A stretch of 13,759 nucleotides of DNA from Rhodopirellula sp. (GTDB taxonomy: Bacteria; Planctomycetota; Planctomycetia; Pirellulales; Pirellulaceae). Below, one piece after another: positions 7,322-13,759 of the stretch; position 1 is the first letter of the stretch, and the number at the start of each line of letters is the position of its first letter. The position numbers and the translations under genes are program-made. Where the stretch lies: NCBI GenBank assembly GCA_003513555.1, contig DOPG01000048.1, positions 1 to 13,759 of the forward strand, given 5' to 3'. The notes beneath the pieces are model-generated. The model saw only the letters and a program-made list of their open reading frames with translations. It was not told where the DNA came from and searched no databases.

Positions 7322-7541
7322 CCCCTCTCTCTTGAGGTGACCGGGCGTGTTCTCCACAGGTCGCAGCACAGGACACAACGACAACACCGTCGAGCGACGG
7401 TGTTGTGGTGCCAGAACTTGGCACCCTTCCAACCACCGGTTTCCTGTTCACTCTGTTCGCCTTTCTTTAGCCACAATATCTGGTTGTTACTGCCCAAGCA
7501 GGGTGGTTGCGGCTCTCTCATGAGAGTGACAGACACTTAAC
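7322..7541. other. Convergent intergenic region
   Basis: This 220-bp gap lies between the end of the Hsp20 operon and the end of the hydrolase gene. It holds the strong hairpin at 7381-7406 and a 12-bp palindrome CTCTCATGAGAG at 7515-7526. I see no gene. Confidence 0.6.
7381..7406. terminator. Strong hairpin between convergent genes, no U-tract
   Basis: ACAACACCGTCG (7381-7392) and CGACGGTGTTGT (7395-7406) are a perfect 12-bp inverted repeat with only AG between; the real loop would be GAGC or larger. It lies 60 nt after the second Hsp20 stop and between converging genes, the usual place for a shared terminator. No T-run follows on either strand, so it may instead protect 3' ends from exonucleases. 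Confidence 0.45.
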
Positions 7542-8345
7542 TTAAATCTCAATCTCAAATCGCAGACCATCGTAGGCCAGTTCAACCCCCTGTGGCAACG
7601 ATACATTGGTTGCTTCGTGTTCTAGATCGTGACATATATGCGTAAGAAAGGTCCTCGGAGCTTGAATGCGTGCAGCTATGTCACATGCTTCTTTGACTGA
7701 AAAATGGGTAGGATGGCTTTTCCATCGCAAAGCATCAACGACAAACGTATCAACCCCAGCCAACACATCCAAAGAGTGATCCGGTATGTAATTCGTATCC
7801 GTGCAGTAAGCGAAATTCCCAATGCGAAATCCAAGCACATCAAAATGCGGTCCGTGAGAAAGTCTCAATGGCTGAAACTCGACATTCAGCACCTTGAATG
7901 GTTCTCCTTCGTTGATGGTTTCAAACTCGAGCTGGGGCGTTGCACCAGGATGTGTTTCCTCACGCGTGCTGAAAGCATAGTCATATGATTTACGGATTCG
8001 GGCTTCAACGTTTTGCTCGCAGAACAAGGGCACCGGCTTACCGAGCCTGAATGGAAATAGACGAAGATCATCGAGCCCAAAGAGGTGATCGGCATGCTCA
8101 TGCGTGTAGACGACTGCATGCACTAGGGGGATCTTTTCACGCAGCAGTTGGGTTCTCATGTCGGGCGCGGTATCAATAAGGATCGTGCCTTCCCCCGTGC
8201 GTATCGCCACAGAACAACGTGTCCGGTTGTTTTTCGGGTTGGTGCTGGTGCACACCGCACAGTCACACCCCAACGCGGGAACACCCACGCTGGTTCCGGT
8301 TCCGAGCAGGATTACCTCGGCAGTTGGAGCATGCATCTGATTCAT
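7542..8345 (-). CDS. Metallo-beta-lactamase-fold hydrolase, PhnP-like
   Basis: This 267-residue cytoplasmic enzyme belongs to the binuclear-metal MBL-fold group that includes PhnP (cyclic phosphodiesterase) and RNase Z relatives. The N-terminus has GTGTSVGVPALGCDC, and C27, C29 and C32 match the extra structural zinc site of PhnP-type proteins. The core metal motif is THEHADH (81-87: H82, H84, D86, H87), followed by SHGPH (163-167), CTDTN with D183, and LTHICHD with H236. Length and motif order match family members found outside phosphonate operons. No phn genes lie nearby, so a general phosphodiesterase role is likelier than C-P lyase work; the substrate is unknown. ATG at 8345 is used; an ATG at 8336 would remove three residues. 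No clear Shine-Dalgarno is seen. Confidence 0.9.
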   Translation of the reverse strand: MNQMHAPTAEVILLGTGTSVGVPALGCDCAVCTSTNPKNNRTRCSVAIRTGEGTILIDTAPDMRTQLLREKIPLVHAVVYTHEHADHLFGLDDLRLFPFRLGKPVPLFCEQNVEARIRKSYDYAFSTREETHPGATPQLEFETINEGEPFKVLNVEFQPLRLSHGPHFDVLGFRIGNFAYCTDTNYIPDHSLDVLAGVDTFVVDALRWKSHPTHFSVKEACDIAARIQAPRTFLTHICHDLEHEATNVSLPQGVELAYDGLRFEIEI

Positions 8346-8808
8346 TAACTTTTAGGCGTTTTTCAATTTGACAGGACCGCCAACCAAGCTTGACGTATCC
8401 GTGCCGCCGTGCCGAAACCTTGCGGCTGCCCCTCAAAATTCGTCCACGAGCACTACTGTGAACGTCATCATCATAGGGCACTTTATTTTGATGGATGCAC
8501 CCAGCGGGCGAAAGCCGGGATGAATTTACTCGCTAAAAGCCCCTTGGCTGAAACACCACAATTCTGCGATACTCTAGCCCTCGGACAGTTTGTCCCTCCC
8601 CTCCAACCGTATTTTGACGACATGATCGGCCCGGTAGAACGGTGCCTGATGGCGATCATGCCACCTGCATTTGAAGCCCCGTCTCAGCATGTTTGCTGGG
8701 AGCAAAACGAAGCCGCTGGCTTTGAACAGGAGAAAATTTAGTCACCCACGCGGGTGACCCTCCTCTGCTTGGGACTAAGGCCATTACACGATAAGAAAGA
8801 TAATTTTG
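8346..8808. other. Divergent intergenic region, MBL hydrolase / TIM-barrel gene
   Basis: About 460 bp that should carry promoters for both flanking genes. An open frame (ATG 8520 to TAG 8741, 73 codons, extendable to a GTG at 8409) has a composition that could be coding, but it has no ribosome site and no recognisable motif, so I do not call it. GTCACCC (8741-8747) pairs with GGGTGAC (8752-8758) right after that stop codon. I find no convincing promoter box. Confidence 0.5.
8741..8758 (+). repeat. 7-bp hairpin upstream of the TIM-barrel gene
   Basis: GTCACCC-ACGC-GGGTGAC forms a 7-bp GC-rich stem with a 4-nt loop, ending 50 nt before the ATG at 8809. It is followed by a pyrimidine stretch (CCTCCTCTGC) rather than a T-run. 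It could be an operator or leader hairpin; its function is unknown. Confidence 0.5.
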
Positions 8809-9726
8809 ATGTTAAAGAACTTCTCTCCTGCAGCACTCGGCATAAACGGTCGTCAAAGCGAACTGATCGAACTTGCACTGACCTACGGGTTTACCGGCAT
8901 GGACGTTGATATGCATGAGATGCTGCGACGCGCTCAACGCACCAACGTAGAGGATGCGGCCAAGTACCTTGAAGCTGCGAAAATCGAAGTGGGTGGTTTT
9001 GAGCTCGGTATTGACTTGGATGCTGATGACGATGCATTCACGAGCCAACTCGGCGCCCTTCACCCGATTGCTGACATGGCCAAACAACTTGGCGCGACCC
9101 GCGGCTATATTCGCGTGCCCGCTGCGACCAATCGTTTGCCGTACCACGAGTATTTTGATGTTCAGGGAACTCGTCTTGGCCAGATTGCCCAAGTACTTGA
9201 ACCGCGTGGCATCCAACTCGGAATCGGGTTTTCGGCTGGAAAAGAACTGGAGGAGAACACGGAGTTCGCCTTCACTCGCAACGTGGAAGGCTTCCTTGCA
9301 CTCGTAAACTCAGTTGCCGGTGCAAATGTCGGCATGCTCATCGACACATGGGATTGGGTCGTTGGTGATGGTGCGATGGATCAGCTCAGCGAAATTCCTG
9401 CTGAAAAGATTGTCGCGGTCCGCCTGGGTTCAGTGAGCACTGAAGTTGAAGCAGGAAAAGCCACTTCCAGTGACCGGGTGCTACCTGAGCAAGAGGGTGC
9501 CTTGAATCACGTCAATGTGATCAAACATCTTGCCGCCATCGGCTTCGCTGGTCCTGTTAGCCCAAGCGCTTCAAACCAGAGCTACAAAGGGCAAACCCGC
9601 GAGAGCATTGTTCAGCGTGCCCAGGAAGCTGTTGATGGCATCTCGACCGAAGCCGGGCTTGCTGTAGCGAAATTGCCCATGGAAACAATCGAAGATATTC
9701 CATACGAACCGAATCCGATCAGCTAA
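8809..9726 (+). CDS. Sugar phosphate isomerase/epimerase-like TIM-barrel protein
   Basis: This 305-residue protein looks like the xylose-isomerase-like TIM-barrel superfamily (AP endonuclease family 2 fold, IolE-like). It has the opening strand with an ELIELALTYGFTGMDVDM segment, repeated beta-alpha units, LGATRGYIRVP in the third/fourth strand region, MLIDTWDWVVGDG (176-188) where members carry the D-T-x-H motif, and a late IKHLAAIGFAGPV segment. Of the usual metal ligands only D179 is clear. The Glu of the LGIxE strand is replaced (LGIGF, 137-141), the D-T-x-H histidine is Asp (182), the VHxKD motif reads VRLGS (204-208), and the last-strand Glu is missing (PVSPSAS, 249-255). So it may be a non-catalytic or differently acting member. 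TTG at 8806 precedes ATG at 8809; I use ATG, with a weak purine stretch AAGAAAG upstream. The gene is followed by a strong terminator. Confidence 0.75.
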   Translation: MLKNFSPAALGINGRQSELIELALTYGFTGMDVDMHEMLRRAQRTNVEDAAKYLEAAKIEVGGFELGIDLDADDDAFTSQLGALHPIADMAKQLGATRGYIRVPAATNRLPYHEYFDVQGTRLGQIAQVLEPRGIQLGIGFSAGKELEENTEFAFTRNVEGFLALVNSVAGANVGMLIDTWDWVVGDGAMDQLSEIPAEKIVAVRLGSVSTEVEAGKATSSDRVLPEQEGALNHVNVIKHLAAIGFAGPVSPSASNQSYKGQTRESIVQRAQEAVDGISTEAGLAVAKLPMETIEDIPYEPNPIS

Positions 9727-9807
9727 TCGGAATGCGATGATTCGCCGCGGAAGAGCACCTTGCCACACGTTTTTGGACAAGGCATATGCGTGCGACACGA
9801 AACCAAC

Positions 9808-9854
9808 CCAAAAGCGACGAATTCGGATACTCCAATTCGTCGCTTTTGGTTTTT
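9808..9854 (+). terminator. Rho-independent terminator after the TIM-barrel gene
   Basis: A perfect 16-bp stem pairs CCAAAAGCGACGAATT (9808-9823) with AATTCGTCGCTTTTGG (9834-9849) around a 10-nt loop, followed by TTTTT (9850-9854). It ends the TIM-barrel transcript. Read from the other strand the 3' arm ends in CTTTTGGGTTGG, so it may also stop dinB transcription, which converges from the right and ends at 9912. Confidence 0.88.
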
Positions 9855-9911
9855 GTACAGAAACTGTAATTTCGGCGGAAATAGGACATTTTTTCTACCT
9901 CGATCGTGGCG

Positions 9912-11099
9912 TTATTCTCTCTCTGATTCTCCAGGTCTCTTGATCCAGGAGTGACTTGCCGCTCGGTAGATAGAATCCTTGCCGAGTTGATCACTCAACT
10001 GATCAACCACCTTATCAATCGCGTTCTGCGATTTCTCGTCATTCACAGGTTGAAATAGATCGAGTTGTCTCGAGTCCTTGTCAGTGAGATTCCCCAAGCT
10101 CACTCCTAGCAGACGAATTGGATGCGGATGCTTGACCGTCAGTTCTGTTAGCAACGTCATTGCAGTTCGGAAAACTCGATCAGTGCCTTGGGTTGGTTTG
10201 CTGAACGCGCGGGTTTGGGCAAAGGTTCGGAAATCATCACAGCGATACTTAACAGTAACAGACCGCGCGAATCGAGCATTGCGTCTCAGTCGGCGCGTCA
10301 CCTGTTCACTTAGATGACTGATCACAGCCCGCATCATTTCCGGGTTATCAATGTCATCACTAAAGGTCCGCTCGTGACCGATTTGTTTGGCCGTTTGATC
10401 AGGGACCACTTTTCTGGGATCGATGCCGTTTGCGAGTTGCCACAAATGCTCACCCCAGTTCCCGAACTTTTCGGTCAGGAGCCTCCGGTCATACCTGCGA
10501 ATATCTCCAATCGTTCGAAGTTGCAGAGATGCTAGCCTTCGATTTCCGACCCGCCCGACTCCCCATAGTCGTGAAACGGGAAGTGGGTCCAGAAATGATT
10601 CAATTTCATCCGCTCTTACTTGCGTGAATCCGTTCGGTTTGTGGATGTCGCTTGCAATTTTCGCAACAAATTTTAGCGGCGCTATCCCCACACTAGCCGT
10701 TAAGCCTAATTCGTGCTGGATCAATGCCTTGATTTGCTTGCCAATCGCACTGGCAGAACCAAAGAGCCGCATTGTCCCTGTGACGTCGAGAAACGCTTCA
10801 TCAAGTGACAACGGTTGAACCAAAGGGGTGTACCGAAGAAATATTTCCCGTACTTGGCGACCCACCAGGGCATAGTGGTCGAGGCGGCTTTTTAGGAACA
10901 CGGCATGCGGGCACAACTCAGCTGCCCGTTTCCCCGACATGGCGCTGTGGATTCCATAGTGGCGAGCTTCGTAACTCGCAGCCGCAACAACGCCGCGTTT
11001 CGCACTCCCACCGACAACAACCGGTCTGCCAACCAGACTTGGATTATCCCGTTGTTCAATAGACGCGTAAAAAGCGTCCATGTCGATATGCAGAATCAT
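9912..11099 (-). CDS. dinB: DNA polymerase IV (Y-family translesion polymerase)
   Basis: This 395-residue error-prone polymerase bypasses damaged bases. Catalytic acidic residues are visible: D6 and D8 in HIDMDAFYASIEQ, and D100/E101 in SLDEAFLDV. Y11 sits at the steric-gate position that excludes ribonucleotides. The palm/fingers region has VVAAASYEARHYGI, the palm has ASVGIAPLKFVAKIASD, and the helix-hairpin-helix has LWGVGRVGNRRL. The little-finger domain fills about 240-345. QLDLF (345-349) is a canonical beta-clamp binding motif, but about 46 residues follow it, whereas in E. coli Pol IV the motif is at the very end. Start ATG at 11099 gives the standard N-terminus. The gene lies 57 bp downstream of the HAD phosphatase gene on the same strand, probably one transcript. 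I found no clear LexA box. Confidence 0.96.
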   Translation of the reverse strand: MILHIDMDAFYASIEQRDNPSLVGRPVVVGGSAKRGVVAAASYEARHYGIHSAMSGKRAAELCPHAVFLKSRLDHYALVGRQVREIFLRYTPLVQPLSLDEAFLDVTGTMRLFGSASAIGKQIKALIQHELGLTASVGIAPLKFVAKIASDIHKPNGFTQVRADEIESFLDPLPVSRLWGVGRVGNRRLASLQLRTIGDIRRYDRRLLTEKFGNWGEHLWQLANGIDPRKVVPDQTAKQIGHERTFSDDIDNPEMMRAVISHLSEQVTRRLRRNARFARSVTVKYRCDDFRTFAQTRAFSKPTQGTDRVFRTAMTLLTELTVKHPHPIRLLGVSLGNLTDKDSRQLDLFQPVNDEKSQNAIDKVVDQLSDQLGKDSIYRAASHSWIKRPGESERE

Positions 11100-11156
11100 T
11101 TGCTACGTTCTGAATTTCATGTAGTTAGCCAGAGGCCGGGGGCAAACGTGAACGCG

Positions 11157-11831
11157 TCACTGCGTCAACCAATCGTAGACCGTATCGACATCGGAAAGAT
11201 CTTGCTGGACGAAGTGAGCTCCAGCCTGCTCCAGCGTCTCACGATCGAAATTCCCAGTACACACGCCCATAACACTCGCGTTAATCTCCAGCCCACAGAC
11301 GATGTCAGCCGGCGTGTCTCCGATCACGACCGTGCCATCCCCTTCCTGGTCGCCATGTATCCCTCGCAAAAACAAAGCGGTACGTCTGGCAAGATGCCTC
11401 CGGTCGGCATCGAAATCACCGCCGAATATGTCATCAAAGTAATCCAGCAACCTAAAGTACCCCAACTTTTCCCTTGCCGTGGCCTTCAAATTGCCGGTCA
11501 TCACCAAACACCGAATGTCATCACGTTTCCCCAGCCGTGTCAACAACTCAGTGACTCCCGGTAAGACCAATCCTCCGCACTCCCCGAGTGCTCTCGGTAA
11601 CACGGCGCTGTAGGCTGCCGTGAATTTGACATAGTTCGCATGAGTTGCATCAATGCGGTTGAGCAAAAGTAATTCCTGCAGCAACGCTCGGTCCGTACGC
11701 CCCCCAAATTTGACCTCCATGTTCGGGTGTTTTACCCCAAAATCACCCATTAACACGGCCTTCAAGGCCCGCGTCCCGGTGTCGTTAGTCACAAGCAGGG
11801 TTCCGTCGATGTCAAAAAGCAGGGTTTTCAT
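11157..11831 (-). CDS. HAD-superfamily phosphatase, phosphoglycolate-phosphatase-like
   Basis: This 224-residue cytoplasmic hydrolase shows the HAD motifs: nucleophile motif I FDIDGTL (D7 and D9), motif II Thr in LVMTGN (T112), a lysine in the AREKLGYF segment (near 122) for motif III, and motif IV VVIGDTPADI (D172, D176). A helical cap (about 15-90) between motifs I and II is of the C1 type seen in Gph and beta-phosphoglucomutase relatives. The substrate is likely a small phosphate ester; the pairing with dinB could suggest clearing of phosphoglycolate from oxidised DNA ends, but that is inference. The frame is open upstream to a GTG at 11876, but ATG at 11831 puts motif I at the normal distance (MKTLLFDIDG), so I use it. 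Confidence 0.9.
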   Translation of the reverse strand: MKTLLFDIDGTLLVTNDTGTRALKAVLMGDFGVKHPNMEVKFGGRTDRALLQELLLLNRIDATHANYVKFTAAYSAVLPRALGECGGLVLPGVTELLTRLGKRDDIRCLVMTGNLKATAREKLGYFRLLDYFDDIFGGDFDADRRHLARRTALFLRGIHGDQEGDGTVVIGDTPADIVCGLEINASVMGVCTGNFDRETLEQAGAHFVQQDLSDVDTVYDWLTQ

Positions 11832-11921
11832 GGCTGACGGGTGGTCGATGATGTGTGGTCGGCGGAAATTCGCCACGATGCTAGACTATCACGTCAGCCC
11901 AAAGCAAATTCGCAAGAGATC

Positions 11922-12719
11922 ATGATGAACAATACCGCCGTCGACCCCGAGCCGGCAACCGCCCAAATGCAGGCGTCTGGCGTAGACAAAAGCAATGCCC
12001 GAGTTCAGGAGATGTTCCGGCAGATTGCACCTCGCTACGACGCGATGAACCATCTGTTGTCCCTGAATGTCGATCGTTACTGGCGTTTTCGTGCTGTGCG
12101 AAAATTGAATTTGCAACGAGGAATTCCCGCTTTGGATACCTGCACAGGAACTGGAGACCTTGCACTTGCAATCGCCAAGCACGCGCCTGAGGGTGTCGAC
12201 GTTGTTGGTAGCGATTTTTGCAATGCAATGCTGGAAATTGCAAGAGACAAACGACTCCCGCCGAAAGACGGCGCGAAGCCCGTCGATTTTATCGAAGCTG
12301 ATTCACAAGCCTTGCCTTTCGAAGATGACCTCTTCCAGTGTGTTACGGTCGCATTTGGGCTCCGGAATGTTGCTGATACCGACCTTGGCTTGCGAGAGAT
12401 GCTGCGAGTGTGCCGGCCAGGTGGCCAAGTCTTGATACTTGAATTTTCTCGGCCGACCATGATTGGCCTCAAGCAATCATACAACTTTTACTTCAAGCAT
12501 ATTCTGCCGCGTCTGGGGCAGTTATTCGCCCGAAACGACAAATCTGCCTATGAGTACTTGCCCGAATCTGTGGGGCAATTTCCCGACGGGCAAGCTCTAG
12601 CGGACCGCATGACCGCTGCCGGGATGCAGCAGGTAGAGTTCACACAACTGACGTTTGGTGTAGCGACGATCTACGTCGGCAGGAAACCCGTCCCAACTGA
12701 TGGTTCAACCACCCAATGA
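11922..12719 (+). CDS. ubiE: Demethylmenaquinone / ubiquinone C-methyltransferase
   Basis: This 265-residue SAM-dependent enzyme adds the C-methyl group in the last step of menaquinone synthesis (MenG) or a late step of ubiquinone synthesis (UbiE). Family markers are NARVQEMFRQIAPRYDAMN (25-43), SAM-binding LDTCTGTGDLA (71-81), acidic D98 in VGSDF, and the UbiE signature around GLRNVADTDLGLREMLRVCRPGG (146-168), then LEFSRP and YEYLPESVGQFP. Planctomycetes generally use menaquinone, so MenG activity is likelier. The frame is open to GTG at 11841, but that would overlap the HAD start region. AGAG at 11915-11918 suits ATG 11925, one codon after ATG 11922; both are possible. The stop overlaps the ubiX start by 4 bp (ATGA), so the two are translationally coupled. 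It is divergent from the HAD/dinB transcript, 90 bp away. Confidence 0.95.
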   Translation: MMNNTAVDPEPATAQMQASGVDKSNARVQEMFRQIAPRYDAMNHLLSLNVDRYWRFRAVRKLNLQRGIPALDTCTGTGDLALAIAKHAPEGVDVVGSDFCNAMLEIARDKRLPPKDGAKPVDFIEADSQALPFEDDLFQCVTVAFGLRNVADTDLGLREMLRVCRPGGQVLILEFSRPTMIGLKQSYNFYFKHILPRLGQLFARNDKSAYEYLPESVGQFPDGQALADRMTAAGMQQVEFTQLTFGVATIYVGRKPVPTDGSTTQ

Positions 12720-13372
12720 GCACACCAAACCGAATCGTACTAGGAATTACGGGAGCGAGCGGCAGTGTCTACGCAATCCGACTACTGCAGGTGCTGGTCA
12801 AAGCTGGTTACGAAACCCACCTGGCTGTCAGCCCCAGCGGCGCAGCGGTGCTAAAGCAGGAATGTGCTTTGGACCTTGACACCCTAGCACCCGATCTTGA
12901 ATCGCTAGTCTGCTGCACCCCAGCATGGTCGCACACCGAACCCATTCTCGACCGCGACGCGGTTAACGCCGCAGTGAATGAAAAACAACTTTGTTATCAC
13001 CGCCACGATGACTACATGACCCCCATTGCAAGTGGCTCGTTCAGAACCAACGCGATGGTCATTTGTCCTTGCAGCGGCAGTACGTTGAGTGGCATTTCGC
13101 GGGCCGCCTCTGCCAACCTGATTCAACGTGCCGCTGATGTTCATCTCAAAGAAAACAGGAAATTGGTGCTCGTACCTCGGGAAACACCGCTAAGCGTCAT
13201 CCAGCTGCAAAACATGCATCACTTGGCAAAATCGGGCGCCGTGATCTTGCCTGCAATGCCCGGCTGGTATCACGGCGTTCAATCGCTCGATTGCCTGGTG
13301 GATTTTATTGTGAGCAGAATTCTTGACCAGCTTGAAATTGATAACTCCTTGATGCAACGCTGGGGCGAGTAG
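12716..13372 (+). CDS. ubiX: Flavin prenyltransferase UbiX
   Basis: This enzyme joins dimethylallyl (mono)phosphate to reduced FMN, making prenylated FMN, the cofactor of UbiD-type decarboxylases. It is 218 residues, about 25-30 longer than E. coli UbiX. The FMN-binding GITGASGSVYAIRLL (10-24) opens the protein. Residues expected at the active site are present: E49 in KQECAL, R138 and K145 in RAADVHLKENR, R156/E157 in VLVPRETPLS, Y185 in MPGWYH, and W216 near the C-terminus. The extra length is an insert at about 62-100 (with CCTPAWSHTEP and YHRHDDY), before GSFRTNAMVICPCS. The gene starts within the stop codon of ubiE (ATGA). No UbiD partner lies in the window, so the decarboxylase served must be elsewhere. 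Confidence 0.96.
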   Translation: MSTPNRIVLGITGASGSVYAIRLLQVLVKAGYETHLAVSPSGAAVLKQECALDLDTLAPDLESLVCCTPAWSHTEPILDRDAVNAAVNEKQLCYHRHDDYMTPIASGSFRTNAMVICPCSGSTLSGISRAASANLIQRAADVHLKENRKLVLVPRETPLSVIQLQNMHHLAKSGAVILPAMPGWYHGVQSLDCLVDFIVSRILDQLEIDNSLMQRWGE

Positions 13373-13447
13373 GAACTCACAAATTAGCACTTGAAGAAAT
13401 GTTTGCGTTTGGTCACGAAGATGCCTATCAGTGCGGACCTGTTTCCC

Positions 13448-13473
13448 AGTTGCTGGAGCTAGTTGCTGGAGCT
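13448..13473. repeat. 13-bp tandem duplication
   Basis: AGTTGCTGGAGCT occurs twice back to back (13448-13460 and 13461-13473) with no mismatch, in the gap after ubiX. It is probably replication slippage. Each unit ends in the palindrome AGCT. Confidence 0.8.
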
Positions 13474-13501
13474 AACAGATCTACCGTGCGTCAGCTGCCT
13501 A

Positions 13502-13714
13502 TTAGTCTTGAAAGCCGGGAGCATCGGAAGAGCCTCCCAAGTTCCCTAGCTCAGTTGACAGATAACGGCGTCCAGCAAGCATCAAGGACCCAACACTCAG
13601 CGCGCCTAACGCCAATGAGCAAGCGTAAACTAGCTGCACTACCCCACTGACAGCCAACGTTACGTATTTGACGGTTTCAGGTGTTGATTTGCTTTGTACC
13701 CCAAAGGCCAGCAT
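13502..13714 (-). CDS. Possible small membrane protein, unrecognised
   Basis: A 70-codon frame (ATG 13714, or TTG 13726 for four more residues; upstream stop at 13745-13747) encodes a polar start (MLAFGVQSKSTPETVK), a long hydrophobic run (about 18-47: VTLAVSGVVQLVYACSLALG...), then AGRRYLS and a polar tail ending GGSSDAPGFQD. The positive residues after the hydrophobic run would favour the cytoplasm. The layout resembles a one- or two-helix membrane protein. There is no Shine-Dalgarno and I know no family for it. It converges on ubiX. It could be real or a chance frame; the plus-strand frame opposite it has less protein character. Confidence 0.3.
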   Translation of the reverse strand: MLAFGVQSKSTPETVKYVTLAVSGVVQLVYACSLALGALSVGSLMLAGRRYLSTELGNLGGSSDAPGFQD

Positions 13715-13759
13715 GTCTAGCAACAATGTGCTGACGGGATGTTTTCATGCGACACCTCG

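Noticed and set aside
7431..7446. TTGGCACCCTTCC looked like a second sigma-54 -24 element
   Set aside because: The TTGC -12 element is absent at the required spacing (CAACC instead).
8505..8518. GGC-GAAA-GCC tetraloop hairpin as a possible riboswitch piece
   Set aside because: It has only a three-pair stem and no surrounding conserved junction that matches a riboswitch class I know.
8409..8741. Plus-strand open frame of 110 codons starting at GTG
   Set aside because: There is no ribosome site or known motif, and the first 37 codons are rich in His/Cys/Arg like a chance frame; only the 8520-8741 part is mildly plausible, so it is noted but not called.
11832..11876. GTG-started N-terminal extension of the HAD protein
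   Set aside because: The extra 15 residues precede the normal HAD first strand and have no family counterpart; ATG 11831 fits better.
13384..13393. TTAGCACTT resembles half of the CIRCE heat-shock operator
   Set aside because: The matching GAGTGCTAA half does not follow within the needed spacing, and no chaperone gene is next to it.
13399..13650. Plus-strand 83-codon frame after ubiX
   Set aside because: The tail is very rich in S, R, Q and H, with no motif, and it runs through the tandem repeat and opposite a more protein-like minus-strand frame.

Overview
The window looks like a piece of a bacterial chromosome, most likely from a planctomycete (Pirellulaceae / Rhodopirellula-like). This is inferred from three things: an ABC-2 permease fused to a CPBP intramembrane protease, starts with weak or absent Shine-Dalgarno sequences at most genes, and moderate GC with housekeeping genes scattered in short operons on both strands. 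I see no IS element, phage gene, CRISPR array, tRNA or rRNA. Most of the content is ordinary housekeeping.

Layout. Positions 1-349 hold the open, unrecognised end of a rightward frame. On the minus strand, 2646-3452 and 415-2649 form a two-gene ABC exporter operon (NatA-like ATPase, then NatB-like permease fused to a CPBP protease) with a 4-bp GTGA overlap. Upstream on the same strand is homoserine dehydrogenase (3656-4963), which commits aspartate semialdehyde to Thr/Met synthesis. About 400 bp of non-coding DNA separates it from a divergent AEC-family permease (5362-6318).

The most interesting part is 6319-7321: two tandem small heat-shock proteins (Hsp20) behind a full sigma-54 (RpoN) consensus promoter (6332-6347). 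The leader between that promoter and the first gene can fold so that it covers the ribosome binding site, which makes it a candidate RNA thermometer. It also carries a perfect 16-bp AT-rich palindrome. Together these suggest two layers of control, transcription by an enhancer-dependent sigma factor and translation by temperature.

Further right are a PhnP-like metallo-beta-lactamase-fold hydrolase (minus, 7542-8345), a TIM-barrel sugar-isomerase-like protein that seems to have lost most usual metal ligands (8809-9726), a strong terminator hairpin (9808-9854), DNA polymerase IV and a HAD phosphatase on the minus strand (9912-11831), and a divergent menG/ubiE-ubiX pair with a 4-bp ATGA overlap (11922-13372) for quinone methylation and prenylated-flavin synthesis. 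The right edge (13373-13759) holds a 2 x 13-bp tandem duplication and a possible small membrane protein on the minus strand.

All calls come from reading the translated sequence by eye. RNA folds were paired by hand and no energies were computed.
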